Source: VRUE01 sp963712595 | GTDB taxonomy: Bacteria; Actinomycetota; Thermoleophilia; Solirubrobacterales; 70-9 | Direction of reading: 5' to 3' | NCBI GenBank assembly: GCA_963712595.1 | Contig: CAVQIM010000003.1 | Coordinates: 310,001 to 374,000, forward strand | Length of the DNA stretch: 64,000 nt | Shown here: one piece after another, positions 1-8,397 of the stretch | How the letters are laid out: each line of letters opens with the position of its first letter | How positions within the stretch are numbered: position 1 is the first letter of the stretch | Translations under genes and position numbers: made by a program | Notes under the pieces: generated by a model | Told to the model about the DNA's origin: nothing | Databases searched by the model: none | What the model saw: only the letters and a program-made list of their open reading frames with translations

Positions 1-50
1 GGCGACCCAGGCCGCGCGGCGCGCACGAAAGAAACTGGGTTAGGGACCGG

Positions 51-1394
51 ATGGAGCAGGCCACCAGCGAGACGCCGGCGGTCCGCCGGCGGCGGGGCGA
101 ATTGCTGGAGGTCGAGATCGACTCGCTCGCCTTCGGCGGGCGCGGCGTCGCGCGCTGCGACGGCCTGGTCGTCTTCGTCGCCGGCGCCCTGCCGGGCGAC
201 CGGGTGCGAGCGGAGATCACCAAGGCAAAGCGCCGCTTCGCCGAGGCGCGCACGGTCGAGCTTCTGCACGCTGGTGCCGACCGCATCGCCGACCGTTGCA
301 TCCACGGCGGCGAGCCCTGCCCGGGAGCGCCCTGGCAGGGCCTTCCCTACGAGCGCCAGCTGATCCAGAAGCGCGAGCAGGTCGACGAGGCGCTGCGACG
401 CATCGGCGGCCTCGACGGCTTCGAGCTGGAGGAGATCGAGCCGGCGATCGAGCAGTGGCGCTACCGCAACAAGCTCGAGTATTCCTTCGGCGAGCGCGAC
501 GGCGAGCCGATCCTCGGCTTCCACGCCCGCGGGCGCTGGGACCTGATCGTCGACGTCGAGGACTGCCACCTCGCGTCCGAGCGCGGCAATGCAGCGCGCA
601 ACGCGGTTCGCGATTGGGCGCGATTGGAGGCCGTCCCCGCCTACGATGCCCGCGCTGGGGAGGGTGTCCTGCGAAACCTGATCGTGCGCGAGGGCTGGCG
701 CACGGGACAGATCCAGACCCGCCTCGTCACCGCGGCGGCTGGCTTTCCCAAACCGCCGGTCGACCTGCACACCGCGATCGAGGGCGACTCGGGCGGCACC
801 GACGGGCCGACCGGCGTGCTCGGCGAGGAGCGCCTGCGCGAGGAGCTCTGCGGCCTGCGGCTGGAGATGTCGCACGGCGCCTTCTTCCAGACCAACACCG
901 AGATGGCGGAGCGCCTCTACGCGATCGCCGCCGAGTACGCCGGGCTGAGCGGCGCAGAGCGGGTCTTCGACCTCTACTGCGGGATCGGCACGATCGGGCT
1001 GACGATGGCGTCGCGGGCCGCCGAGATCTGGGGGGTCGAGATCGTCCCCGAGGCGATCGCCGACGCCGAGCGCAACGCCGAGCAGAACCGAATCGAGAAC
1101 GCCCACTTCCTCGCCGGCAGCGCCCGCACCGGCGTCCGCCCACTGATCGAGCAGGCGGGCAAGCCCGACGTCGTCGTCATCGACCCGCCCCGCGCCGGCC
1201 TCTCGCAGAAGATCGTCCGCCGGGTGCTCGAGTGCGAGGCGAAGCGGATCGTCTACGTCTCCTGCAACCCGACCACGTTGGCCCCGAACGCCGCCCAGAT
1301 GGTCGAGGCCGGCTACACCCTGCGCCGAGTAAAGCCGGTCGACATGTTCCCCCAGACACCCCACATCGAGTGCGTGGCACTGCTGGAGAAGTAG
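51..1394 (+). CDS. Class I SAM-dependent RNA (uracil-5-)methyltransferase, RlmD/TrmA family
   Basis: This 447-residue protein has the layout of the bacterial m5U RNA methyltransferases. An N-terminal TRAM-like RNA-binding region (about residues 15-75) is followed by a cysteine-bearing segment (RCIHGGEPC, near residues 82-91) where family members often bind a 4Fe-4S cluster. The C-terminal Rossmann methyltransferase domain shows the SAM-binding FDLYCGIGTIGL, the DPPRAGL loop and the catalytic-cysteine motif YVSCNPTTLAPN. The family methylates a specific uridine in rRNA or tRNA through a covalent enzyme-RNA intermediate. Which RNA is the target cannot be read from the sequence. It stands alone, converging on a small membrane protein. 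Confidence 0.88.
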   Translation: MEQATSETPAVRRRRGELLEVEIDSLAFGGRGVARCDGLVVFVAGALPGDRVRAEITKAKRRFAEARTVELLHAGADRIADRCIHGGEPCPGAPWQGLPYERQLIQKREQVDEALRRIGGLDGFELEEIEPAIEQWRYRNKLEYSFGERDGEPILGFHARGRWDLIVDVEDCHLASERGNAARNAVRDWARLEAVPAYDARAGEGVLRNLIVREGWRTGQIQTRLVTAAAGFPKPPVDLHTAIEGDSGGTDGPTGVLGEERLREELCGLRLEMSHGAFFQTNTEMAERLYAIAAEYAGLSGAERVFDLYCGIGTIGLTMASRAAEIWGVEIVPEAIADAERNAEQNRIENAHFLAGSARTGVRPLIEQAGKPDVVVIDPPRAGLSQKIVRRVLECEAKRIVYVSCNPTTLAPNAAQMVEAGYTLRRVKPVDMFPQTPHIECVALLEK

Positions 1395-1403
1395 GTCGAG
1401 GCG

Positions 1404-1757
1404 CTAGAGCTGCGTCGCAATCAAGGTGCAGATGCCGGCAAAACCAGCCAAGATCGCACCGGTCATCGCGATGGCCCCATAGGCGATTGCGCGCTGAACG
1501 TCATCGATGCGCTGGGTCATTTTCCCCATCTCCCCTCGCACGCCGTTGATCTCGCCCCGCACGCCGTTGATCTCTCCTCGCACGCCGCCTATCTCGGCGC
1601 GCACAGCAGCGAATTCATTCCTCATCTCCAGGCGAAAGCCCTGCACTTCGGTTTCGACTCGGTCGAAGCGTTGGTCCACCTGCACGAAGCCGCGGTCCAC
1701 TTTGCCGCTGAGGTCGTCGAGCCGCCCGTCTGTCCATTCCTGAGCCATCGCCTCCAT
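1404..1757 (-). CDS. Small coiled-coil protein with C-terminal membrane anchor
   Basis: I do not recognise a named family with certainty. The 117-residue product is hydrophilic and heptad-like from residue 10 to about 85, with near-perfect seven-residue repeats (GVRGEIN, GVRGEIN, GVRGEMG). It ends in one hydrophobic segment (AIAMTGAILAGFAGICTLIATQL). It therefore looks like a C-terminally anchored coiled coil with its bulk in the cytoplasm. The heptads are encoded by 21-bp tandem repeats. A second Met (residue 4) could be the start. It converges on the methyltransferase gene, with only 9 bp between stops. Confidence 0.6.
   Translation of the reverse strand: MEAMAQEWTDGRLDDLSGKVDRGFVQVDQRFDRVETEVQGFRLEMRNEFAAVRAEIGGVRGEINGVRGEINGVRGEMGKMTQRIDDVQRAIAYGAIAMTGAILAGFAGICTLIATQL
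1535..1600. repeat. 21-bp tandem repeats encoding coiled-coil heptads
   Basis: About three copies of a 21-bp unit (CGCACGCCGTTGATCTC plus four variable bases) lie head to tail and encode the GVRGEIN heptads of the small coiled-coil protein. Such arrays can change length by slippage without breaking the frame. Confidence 0.7.
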
Positions 1758-1855
1758 GATGCCAGGCTAACCTGAAATGTGTTGTCTGTGGTTGGGCTGG
1801 CATTAGAGAAGCGTCACGGCTTTCGCACAACACTCAGGCAATAGGCTTCCTCGCC

Positions 1856-2644
1856 GTGAGCGACGGGAAAACCAGGGGCTTCGGAGTAGCCGCCGGGCTC
1901 GATCCCGATGTTGCCCGACCCCTTTCCGAGCGCTGCTCGGCGCTCGGCTACAGCTCGATGTGGTCGAACGACCATCCCGGCGCCAAAGGCCTGGAGACGC
2001 TGGCGGAGTTCGGCGCCGCGGCTCCCGACCTCGACTTGGGCGTCGCCGTGATCGCCCTCGACCGCACGCCCCCGGAAACGATCGCCGCCGACGTCGAGCG
2101 CCTCGGCCTCGACCCGGCCCGGCTCTGGCTCGGTATCGGCGCCGGCTTCTCCGAGAAGCCACTGACCCGGATGCGCGAGAAGCTGCCCGAGCTGCGCGAG
2201 AAGCTGCCCGGCGTCCGCCTCGTCCTCGCCGCGATGGGCCCGAAGATGTGTGCCCTCGCCGGGGCCGAGTACGACGGCGCCTTCTTCAACTGGATGACCC
2301 CCGAGTTCGCCACCGGCGCGCGCGACAAGGTCGAGGCCGGCGCCCGCGAAGCGGGCCGCGACATCCCCCCGATCTTCGGCTACGTCCGCACGGCCGTCGG
2401 CGCCGACGCCCCCGAGCGCCTCGCCAAGGAGGAGTCCTTCTACCGCGACCTCCACGACGGCTACCGCAACCACTTCGCCCGCCTCGCCGAGCCCGAGGGC
2501 ACAGTCGGAGTAGCCGCAGCTGACGCTACCGACGCTCAGTCCAAGCTCAACTCCTACACCGCCCTAGACACAATCGTGGTCAGGGGCCTGGCCAGCGCCA
2601 AGGTCGACGCAATGATCGCTGTAGCCGAGTCTGCCGCCCCATGA
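1856..2644 (+). CDS. Luciferase-like (LLM class) F420-dependent type oxidoreductase
   Basis: The 262-residue product has the TIM-barrel pattern of luciferase-like monooxygenases, a family that in actinobacteria mostly uses coenzyme F420 or FMN. Visible landmarks are an N-terminal strand GFGVAAGLD, the RLGLDPARLWLGIGAGFSEKP segment that corresponds to the family's 'LGVGxG' region, and a C-terminal 'TIVVRGLASAK' strand. At 262 residues it is somewhat short for the family (usually about 280-350). The substrate cannot be predicted. The start is a GTG at 1856. The stop overlaps the ATG of the next gene (ATGA), so the two are likely translated together. Confidence 0.75.
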   Translation: MSDGKTRGFGVAAGLDPDVARPLSERCSALGYSSMWSNDHPGAKGLETLAEFGAAAPDLDLGVAVIALDRTPPETIAADVERLGLDPARLWLGIGAGFSEKPLTRMREKLPELREKLPGVRLVLAAMGPKMCALAGAEYDGAFFNWMTPEFATGARDKVEAGAREAGRDIPPIFGYVRTAVGADAPERLAKEESFYRDLHDGYRNHFARLAEPEGTVGVAAADATDAQSKLNSYTALDTIVVRGLASAKVDAMIAVAESAAP

Positions 2645-3531
2645 GGAGGACAAAGATCGGGATAGCCGCGGGTCTTCTCGCCCTGCTCCTCGTGCCATCG
2701 GTGGCCTCCGCGGATGCATTCTGCGAAACCGGCCTGGTCCATGACTATGCGGAACCGCTGAAAGGATTGCCCTCGCTGCGGCCCCCGCCGAGAGAAGGGC
2801 TCCCCTTTGGCCCTCGAGGGCTCACTCTTACCAGCAGCACCCGCAGCCGGCTCATGCTGCCAGGAAGCCAAGTGCTCGGGTACGGACTGTCCCGGACTCG
2901 GCGTTCGGGCACCGGCCCAATGCTCGTCGACTGGCTGGTCACGTCGAAGCTATCCAGTGTCGATCGCCAGGGTCGAACGCAACAAGCGCTTGCATGGAGA
3001 AGGGCGCACGTGACCCGGCTGGGATACGAGGACGCCGTCAACCTACCGCTTTCATTCCCGGGCGAGCCAGGCATTTACAGACTCGAAGTCGTCTTCCGCG
3101 ACGGGTCTGGCAAGCGCATTGGGCGCTTTGGCGAATACGTCCGAGTCTTGCACCCCCATCTGGATGCGCGCCTATCCCTGAACGGGACAGCCTTCCGCCC
3201 CGACGAGACAGTGGACCCTCGTCTCGAAAACTACGGCGCTGCCCTTCTGAGCTTTGGGTTCTTGGGTGCTTATTACGAATACTTCGACGGCTCGACCTGG
3301 ATGGAGTCGAGCTTCGGCAACGGACCCGTCCTCGCCATTGGTCTTGCGGCTGGCCCCGGCGAAAGCGCCGCGTGCTGGGACACGAAGATCCCCCCGGGCA
3401 CCCCTGCTGGGCTTTACAGGTTCAACCTGCGGGTTGACTACAGCCTCGAAGACCGCGGGCTCCAAAGCAAAGAACTGATCCTCAGTTCCGACTTCCAGGT
3501 CCTTCCCTCCCTAGCGGTGGCGAGTCGATAG
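2641..3531 (+). CDS. Secreted hypothetical protein
   Basis: A clear signal peptide (MRRTKIGIAAGLLALLLVPSVASADA, cleavage after ASA) opens this 296-residue protein. The mature part looks beta-rich, with stretches such as GIYRLEVVFRDGSGKRIGRFGEY and a C-terminal SKELILSSDFQVLP, suggestive of immunoglobulin-like sandwich domains, and it has a few cysteines. No enzyme motif is visible. Its ATG overlaps the stop of the luciferase-like gene, so the two are probably cotranscribed. Function unknown. Confidence 0.65.
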   Translation: MRRTKIGIAAGLLALLLVPSVASADAFCETGLVHDYAEPLKGLPSLRPPPREGLPFGPRGLTLTSSTRSRLMLPGSQVLGYGLSRTRRSGTGPMLVDWLVTSKLSSVDRQGRTQQALAWRRAHVTRLGYEDAVNLPLSFPGEPGIYRLEVVFRDGSGKRIGRFGEYVRVLHPHLDARLSLNGTAFRPDETVDPRLENYGAALLSFGFLGAYYEYFDGSTWMESSFGNGPVLAIGLAAGPGESAACWDTKIPPGTPAGLYRFNLRVDYSLEDRGLQSKELILSSDFQVLPSLAVASR

Positions 3532-3550
3532 CCACCTCACTGCGAGCGGA

Positions 3551-4213
3551 TCAGTAAGGCGGCAGGTCCTCGTACCAGTCGCCCAGCATCTTGAAAGCTC
3601 GCCAGAAGCGTTGCTTGGCGCCCTCTTCGTCGAGGGATTCGTCGATGTCGGGAGTATAGAGGGCATCCACGGTGGGGGTGAAGGCCTGGATCTCCCCCTC
3701 GCGGGCCTCGATCGAGCGGGAGAGCGGGACTTCGAGGCCATTGAGGACGCGCAGGGCCGGCTCGCCCATGATGACGACGATCTTCGGTTGCACGATCGCC
3801 ATCTCCTCGACCACGCGGCGCATGCAGTCCTTGGCGGCGAGATCGGGCTCCGGGATCGGGCACTTGACGCAGAGGGTGCCGTAAACGACCAGCGGATCGA
3901 TCCCGAGACGCTTGAAGCTCTTCATCAGCGCGTTGCCGGCGCGCCCGTAGAAGGCGACGCCCTCTTCGATCTCAGCGGCCGCGGGCGCGTGCTTGAGCAT
4001 GAAGACGTCGGCCTGGGGGTGGCCGGAGCCGAGCACCGGCATCAGCTTTCCGCGCGGGCAGTGGGGGCAGGCCTGCAGATCGTGGGTCAGCTGATTGAGC
4101 TCGCGGATCGCGCGCTCGAGGTACTTCTCCCTGATCTCGTCGTCGGTCGCCGGCATGCTCGGCGCTCTCTTTGACGGGCCGGCCGCGGCTCCTTTCGAGC
4201 GGCCCGCCTGCAT
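3551..4213 (-). CDS. Uracil-DNA glycosylase superfamily protein (family 4-like, divergent)
   Basis: The 220-residue product resembles the iron-sulfur uracil-DNA glycosylases that remove uracil from DNA to start base-excision repair. Cysteines at 49, 52, 115 and 130 match the C-x2-C and C-x14-C ligand spacing of the 4Fe-4S cluster in family 4. The family motif GEAPG is replaced by KHAPAAAE, and the C-terminal HPS-type motif is not obvious, so activity or specificity may differ. The ATG overlaps the stop of the PHP-fusion gene upstream (TGATG), making it the last gene of the inositol-lipid operon. Met20 is an alternative start. Confidence 0.7.
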   Translation of the reverse strand: MQAGRSKGAAAGPSKRAPSMPATDDEIREKYLERAIRELNQLTHDLQACPHCPRGKLMPVLGSGHPQADVFMLKHAPAAAEIEEGVAFYGRAGNALMKSFKRLGIDPLVVYGTLCVKCPIPEPDLAAKDCMRRVVEEMAIVQPKIVVIMGEPALRVLNGLEVPLSRSIEAREGEIQAFTPTVDALYTPDIDESLDEEGAKQRFWRAFKMLGDWYEDLPPY

Positions 4214-5493
4214 CAGCTCTTGCTCGCGGGACGACGGCGCCGCGGCCGACCGCCCCGAACCGGCTTCGCATCGGGCACGCTCCGTTTCGGCGCCTTCGGC
4301 CGCCCCGTCGTCTGCAGCAGCTTCAGCGCCTGGACGTAGACGAGGTTCTTGTGCTTGCGGGTGATGTCGGCGTCGCGCATCGCCTCGAGGAACTCCTGCG
4401 GCCCGTCGAAGTCGTGGATCCTCACCCGCACGCTGCCGAGGCCCTGGGCGACGTGGCTGTCGGACCCGGCGCCGGGGACGATCCGGTACTTGCGGGCGAA
4501 ACGTTCTGCCTCCTCGTTGAAGGCGGTCAGCGCGACGCGCGGGTTGAAGACCTCGAGCACGTCGATCTCCTCGACCATGTCGAGCAGGTGCTCGTAGTCG
4601 GGCACCGAGTGGAAGCGGTCGAAAGGATGGGGGACGTAGACGAGACCGCCCTGCTCGCGGATCGCGGCGATCGTCTCCGCCATCGTCATCCCGCGCGGGA
4701 TCCTCTCCTCGAGGAAGAGGCCGATCACCTCGCCTTGCTCGGCCGTCTTCACCTCCTCGGCGACGATCACCTTGATGCCGCCGATCTGCTCGGCGATCCG
4801 GCGCGCCTCCAGCGCCCCGGAGACCTCGTTGTGGTCGGTGATCGCGATCGCGCCGAGACCGCGGTCGCGGGCGGTCTCCAGCAGCACCTCGACCGGAGTC
4901 GCACAGTCGGGCGAGTGGTCGGTGTGCATGTGCAAGTCGACCTCGATCAGCGGTCGCTTGGCGATCCGCCGACGCACCTCGGGATCACCGGTGGGATCGT
5001 GCCGGCGTTCGGCGAGGCGCAGGTAGATCGCCTCGAGCTCGGCGGCCACCGCGGCCCAATCGCGGCTGGGACCGCCGGGCTCGACCAGCTCGTAGTCGGC
5101 GGGAAAGTAGCGTTCCAGGAGCTGGGCGGTCTCGGGCCTTGTGACGGTGCGCGCGTCGAGGCGGCCGAAGAAGATCTCGACCAGCGGCCGCGCCACCTGG
5201 GTCGAGAGGACGCGCTCCTGGGGCGCGTGGAAGGTGGCGACGTTGAGCGAGGAGGAGTGGCGCAAAGCCGCCGAGGAGACCCGCGGCGCGAAGGGCTCGT
5301 GGACGTGGACGATGTCGGCCGGCGTCGCCCGCAACAGCCTTTTGACCTGATCGCCGATCCCCGCGATCCGGACCCGGTGGCCACGCCCCTCCAGCTCCTC
5401 CGAGACGCGCTCGATGAACTGGTTGACCGGGTTTTCGGTGTCACGCCGGTAGGGCGTGACCTGGACTATCGAGAGGCGCTCAGGAGCTAGCAA
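4213..5493 (-). CDS. Fusion of a PimA-like GT4 N-terminal domain with a PHP phosphoesterase domain
   Basis: The first 150 or so residues resemble the N-terminal Rossmann half of GT4 glycosyltransferases such as PimA (VTPYRRDTENPVNQF, ADIVHVHEPFAPR, LNVATFHA), ending at YELVEPGG where the second GT domain should begin. A complete PHP metal-dependent phosphoesterase follows: DLHMHTDHSPD, AITDHNEV, VIVAEEVKT, VPHPFDR and GAGSDSHVA supply the usual His/Asp/Glu ligands. The C terminus is Arg/Lys-rich. The TTG at 5493 is preferred because it gives a 14-bp overlap with ino1; an ATG at 5559 would overlap by 80 bp. Lying between ino1 and the glycosylase gene, it may act on phosphoinositides. That role is inference. 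Confidence 0.75.
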   Translation of the reverse strand: MLAPERLSIVQVTPYRRDTENPVNQFIERVSEELEGRGHRVRIAGIGDQVKRLLRATPADIVHVHEPFAPRVSSAALRHSSSLNVATFHAPQERVLSTQVARPLVEIFFGRLDARTVTRPETAQLLERYFPADYELVEPGGPSRDWAAVAAELEAIYLRLAERRHDPTGDPEVRRRIAKRPLIEVDLHMHTDHSPDCATPVEVLLETARDRGLGAIAITDHNEVSGALEARRIAEQIGGIKVIVAEEVKTAEQGEVIGLFLEERIPRGMTMAETIAAIREQGGLVYVPHPFDRFHSVPDYEHLLDMVEEIDVLEVFNPRVALTAFNEEAERFARKYRIVPGAGSDSHVAQGLGSVRVRIHDFDGPQEFLEAMRDADITRKHKNLVYVQALKLLQTTGRPKAPKRSVPDAKPVRGGRPRRRRPASKS

Positions 5494-6634
5494 CGACCGG
5501 CGTCTTGCCGCGCGCGTAGGAGGAGATGAACTCCTCGGTCTGCTCGCGTGCCTCGTCATCGGGCCGCTGGGAGTGCGGCGACTTCATCAGGTAGCTGGAG
5601 GGGCCGTCGAGCTGGCCGGCGATGCCGTTGTTGAGCGCCAGCTTGATCAGCCGCACCGCGTCGATGACGACGCCGGCCGAGTTGGGCGAGTCCCAGACCT
5701 CGAGCTTGAGCTCGACGTTGAGCGGAACGTCGCCGAAGGCTTTGCCCTCGAGCCGGATGTGCGCCCACTTGCGGTCGGTCAACCAGGCGACGTAGTCAGA
5801 GGGCCCGACGTGGACGTCCTCGGCGGGCAGCTCGTGGCCCATGATCGAGGTGACGGCGTTGGTCTTGGAGATCTTCTTCGAGTCGAGCCGCTCGCGCTCG
5901 AGCATGTTGTAGAAGTCCATGTTGCCGCCGACGTTGAGCTGCGAGGTGCGCTCGACCCGCACGCCTCGATCGTGGAAGAGGCGGGCCAACTGGCGATGGA
6001 CGATCGTCGCCCCGACCTGGGACTTGATGTCGTCGCCGATGATCGGCAGCCCCGCCTCTTTGAAGCGCTTGTCCCAGTAGTCCTCGCGGGCGATGAAGAC
6101 CGGCAGGCAGTTGACGAAGCCGACGCCCGCCTTGAGCGCCTGCTCGACGTACCACTTGGTCGCGTCCTCGGAGCCGACCGGCAGGTAACAGACCAGCACG
6201 TCCGCCTTCTTCTCCTTGAGGATTCCGACGATGTCAGCCGTCTCCCCCGGCGCCTTTTTGATCTTCTCCTTCAGGTACTTGCCGAGACCATCGTGGGTCA
6301 TACCCCGCTCGACCTTGATGCCCAGGTTGGGAACCTCGGCGAACTTGATCGTGTCGTTCTGACCCGACCAGATCGCCTCGGAGAGGTCCTTGCCGACCTT
6401 CTCCGAGTCGATGTCGAAGGCGGCGACGAACTCGACGTCGCCGACGTGGTAGCCACCGAGATCGACGTGCATCAGGCCCGGCACTTCCTCGGCGGGGTCG
6501 GCGTCCTTGTAGTACTGGACGCCCTGGATGAAGGAGTTGGCGCAATTGCCGACGCCGACGATCGCGACGCGGACCTTGCCGTCGTCCGCGCGGCCAGCGC
6601 CGTTGCTGCCATTTGCTCCGTTGCTATCGCTCAT
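5480..6634 (-). CDS. ino1: myo-Inositol-1-phosphate synthase
   Basis: This 384-residue enzyme converts glucose-6-phosphate to inositol-1-phosphate with bound NAD. It shows the NAD-binding VAIVGVGNCANSFIQG near residue 23, the VCYLPVGSEDATKWY segment, the conserved GDDIKSQVGATIVHR and SQLNVGGNMDFYNM motifs, and the C-terminal LEVWDSPNSAGVVIDA. The length matches actinobacterial Ino1 proteins. It sits 61 bp downstream of a CDP-alcohol phosphatidyltransferase gene and directly upstream of the PimA-like/PHP fusion. This context fits supply of inositol phosphate for phosphatidylinositol lipids. Confidence 0.95.
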   Translation of the reverse strand: MSDSNGANGSNGAGRADDGKVRVAIVGVGNCANSFIQGVQYYKDADPAEEVPGLMHVDLGGYHVGDVEFVAAFDIDSEKVGKDLSEAIWSGQNDTIKFAEVPNLGIKVERGMTHDGLGKYLKEKIKKAPGETADIVGILKEKKADVLVCYLPVGSEDATKWYVEQALKAGVGFVNCLPVFIAREDYWDKRFKEAGLPIIGDDIKSQVGATIVHRQLARLFHDRGVRVERTSQLNVGGNMDFYNMLERERLDSKKISKTNAVTSIMGHELPAEDVHVGPSDYVAWLTDRKWAHIRLEGKAFGDVPLNVELKLEVWDSPNSAGVVIDAVRLIKLALNNGIAGQLDGPSSYLMKSPHSQRPDDEAREQTEEFISSYARGKTPVVASS

Positions 6635-6695
6635 GTAATTCGAAGTCCTTCCTCGATCGGGCTAGGTGGCAAAGCACACCTGCCGCTGCGGCTGG

Positions 6696-7364
6696 TTACA
6701 GGTCGGTTGGGCCGCTGGCCTCGTTTGAGAGCTGGTTTCGGACGTGCCATACACGCTGGATCGTCGTGACGATGGTCAGCGCCGCGATCAGGTAGACCGC
6801 CGGGGCCAGCAGCTCGAAATCACCGAGCCCGGCGCCCTTGGCGAAGACCAATCCGACGGAGAGTATGACTACCCGCACGGGACGCGTCGCCAACCCCACC
6901 TTGCACTCGACCCCGAGCGCCTCGGCGCGGGCCCGCGTGTAGGAGACCATCAGCGAGCCGAGCACCGCGACGACGCACATCGCGGCGGCGAAGTCCTGGC
7001 CGTTGGCGGCGAAGTAGCCGGCGACGGCAGCCAACACGATCCCCTCCTCGATCCGGTCGAGGGTCGAGTCGAGGAAGGCGCCGAAGAGCGTCCCCTTGCC
7101 CGACATCCGCGAGTAGCGACCGTCGAGCGTGTCCATCACCGAGCCGAGGATGAAGGCGACGCCGGCGAGGGTGAAGAGGTGCTGGGTCACCAAGACAGCG
7201 GCGACGAGGTTGCCGATCAGGCCGGCGATCGAGATCGCGTTCGGCGTCAGCCGGGACTCGATCAGGCGATCGCGGGCGTAGGCGCGAAGCTCCTGGCCGT
7301 TGCGGGCCTGGCGACCGTTGCGGCGGCCGCCAGGAGCCCTCGGAGGCGCCGACGATTCAGCCAC
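6696..7364 (-). CDS. CDP-alcohol phosphatidyltransferase, probable phosphatidylinositol phosphate synthase
   Basis: The protein (222 residues, about six membrane segments) carries the CDP-alcohol phosphotransferase signature as DTLDGRYSR followed by GAFLDSTLDR; the usual Ala of the DGxxAR motif is Ser here. The segment RARAEALGVECKVG and the following RPVRVV resemble the inositol-phosphate-binding region of actinobacterial PIP synthases. With ino1 next in the operon, the likely reaction is CDP-diacylglycerol plus inositol-1-phosphate to phosphatidylinositol phosphate at the inner membrane. A phosphatidylglycerophosphate synthase role cannot be fully excluded. Confidence 0.82.
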   Translation of the reverse strand: MAESSAPPRAPGGRRNGRQARNGQELRAYARDRLIESRLTPNAISIAGLIGNLVAAVLVTQHLFTLAGVAFILGSVMDTLDGRYSRMSGKGTLFGAFLDSTLDRIEEGIVLAAVAGYFAANGQDFAAAMCVVAVLGSLMVSYTRARAEALGVECKVGLATRPVRVVILSVGLVFAKGAGLGDFELLAPAVYLIAALTIVTTIQRVWHVRNQLSNEASGPTDL

Positions 7365-7467
7365 AAATCTCGCGCTCCGCTCGCGGCGCGAAGGACCAGG
7401 GATGCACGCTTGCTCGCTCCGCGCTCATCGCGGTCAGGCTACCGGGCACGAGACTGGGAGGAGCGGA

Positions 7468-8244
7468 TCAAGCCTCCGCCTCTCGCGGCGCCGACCGCCA
7501 GGCCCAGGCGTGCGGGCGGGCCCGAGCCAGCAGGCGGCTGGCGACGAGGGCCGAAGTGCCGGCGACCATCCAGCCGAGCGCGACGTCCACCCAGTAGTGG
7601 TTGGCGGTGACGATCACGACCCAGGCGATCAGCAGCGGCCAAGCGGCCCAGAACGCTTTCGACCACCAGTTGCGGCAGACGCGGACGCCGGTGACGCCGA
7701 TCATCAGAGCGAAGCCGCAGTGCATGCTCGGCACTGCCGCGTAGGGGTTGATGAAGACCTTGGCCAGCGAGGAATCGTGGTTGACGCCGGAGAAGTCGGT
7801 GATCGTGTCGACGAAGCCGTGCTGCGGATACATCCGCGGCGGCGCGGTCGGGAAGAGCGTGTAGCCGATCAGGGCGAGACCCATCGAGACCACGAACATG
7901 TTGCGGACGAAGTAGTAGGACTCGTTGCGAAAGAGGTAGAGCCAGACCAGAAAGCCGAGCGCGATCGAGAACTGGGCGTTGAGATAGAGCTGGTTGGCAA
8001 CGTCGATCAGCCAGTGGGCGGGCATGAAGAACGCCTGCAGGCCGGGCTCGAAGAAGGTGTGGGTGGAGCGCTCGAGGTCGATCACCTGCGTGCCGTGGGC
8101 GATCGCCTCGGTGCGCTGGCCATCGGCGATTCCGCGCACCAGCTCGTAGGCGACGTCGACGAGGACGAGGATCCCCAGCTGGCGACCAGCGTCGCCCCAA
8201 CCTTGCGGCAGCTTCGATCCGATGCGGGCGAGTGCACGAGACAC
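7468..8244 (-). CDS. PAP2-family membrane phosphatase/phosphotransferase
   Basis: A polytopic membrane protein of about 258 residues with PAP2 motifs of the inositol-phosphotransferase-like (PAP2_3/Aur1-like) subgroup: PTAPPRMYP, AAVPSMHCGFA (catalytic His) and TANHYWVDVALG (second His with Asp). Members dephosphorylate or transfer lipid phosphates on the outer face of the membrane. I chose the GTG at 8244; longer readings would run through a dispersed palindrome at 8289-8365. It is the first gene of the leftward operon with the phosphatidyltransferase and ino1, so a lipid substrate is likely. Which one is not known. Confidence 0.8.
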   Translation of the reverse strand: MSRALARIGSKLPQGWGDAGRQLGILVLVDVAYELVRGIADGQRTEAIAHGTQVIDLERSTHTFFEPGLQAFFMPAHWLIDVANQLYLNAQFSIALGFLVWLYLFRNESYYFVRNMFVVSMGLALIGYTLFPTAPPRMYPQHGFVDTITDFSGVNHDSSLAKVFINPYAAVPSMHCGFALMIGVTGVRVCRNWWSKAFWAAWPLLIAWVVIVTANHYWVDVALGWMVAGTSALVASRLLARARPHAWAWRSAPREAEA

Positions 8245-8288
8245 TTGACGGGCAATTGTAATCCGGGCGTTAACGGGGGTCGCTGCGG

Positions 8289-8365
8289 GCGGGTTCCTGT
8301 CACGGGGGAGGTGCCTGCGGGCGGGCAGGTTCGTCCGTTCTCTGGCCCTCCCCCGCGCCACCCGC
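8289..8365 (+). repeat. 77-bp GCGGGT palindromic element, copy A (intergenic)
   Basis: An imperfect palindrome that begins GCGGGTTCCTGTCACGGGG and ends CCCCGCGCCACCCGC. It lies between the divergent PAP2 and endonuclease III genes. The same element recurs at 12801-12877, 48034-48109 and, inverted, 48277-48353. Confidence 0.75.
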
Positions 8366-8397
8366 CCGAGATGCCGCGCCGATAGCGTCCGAACACA

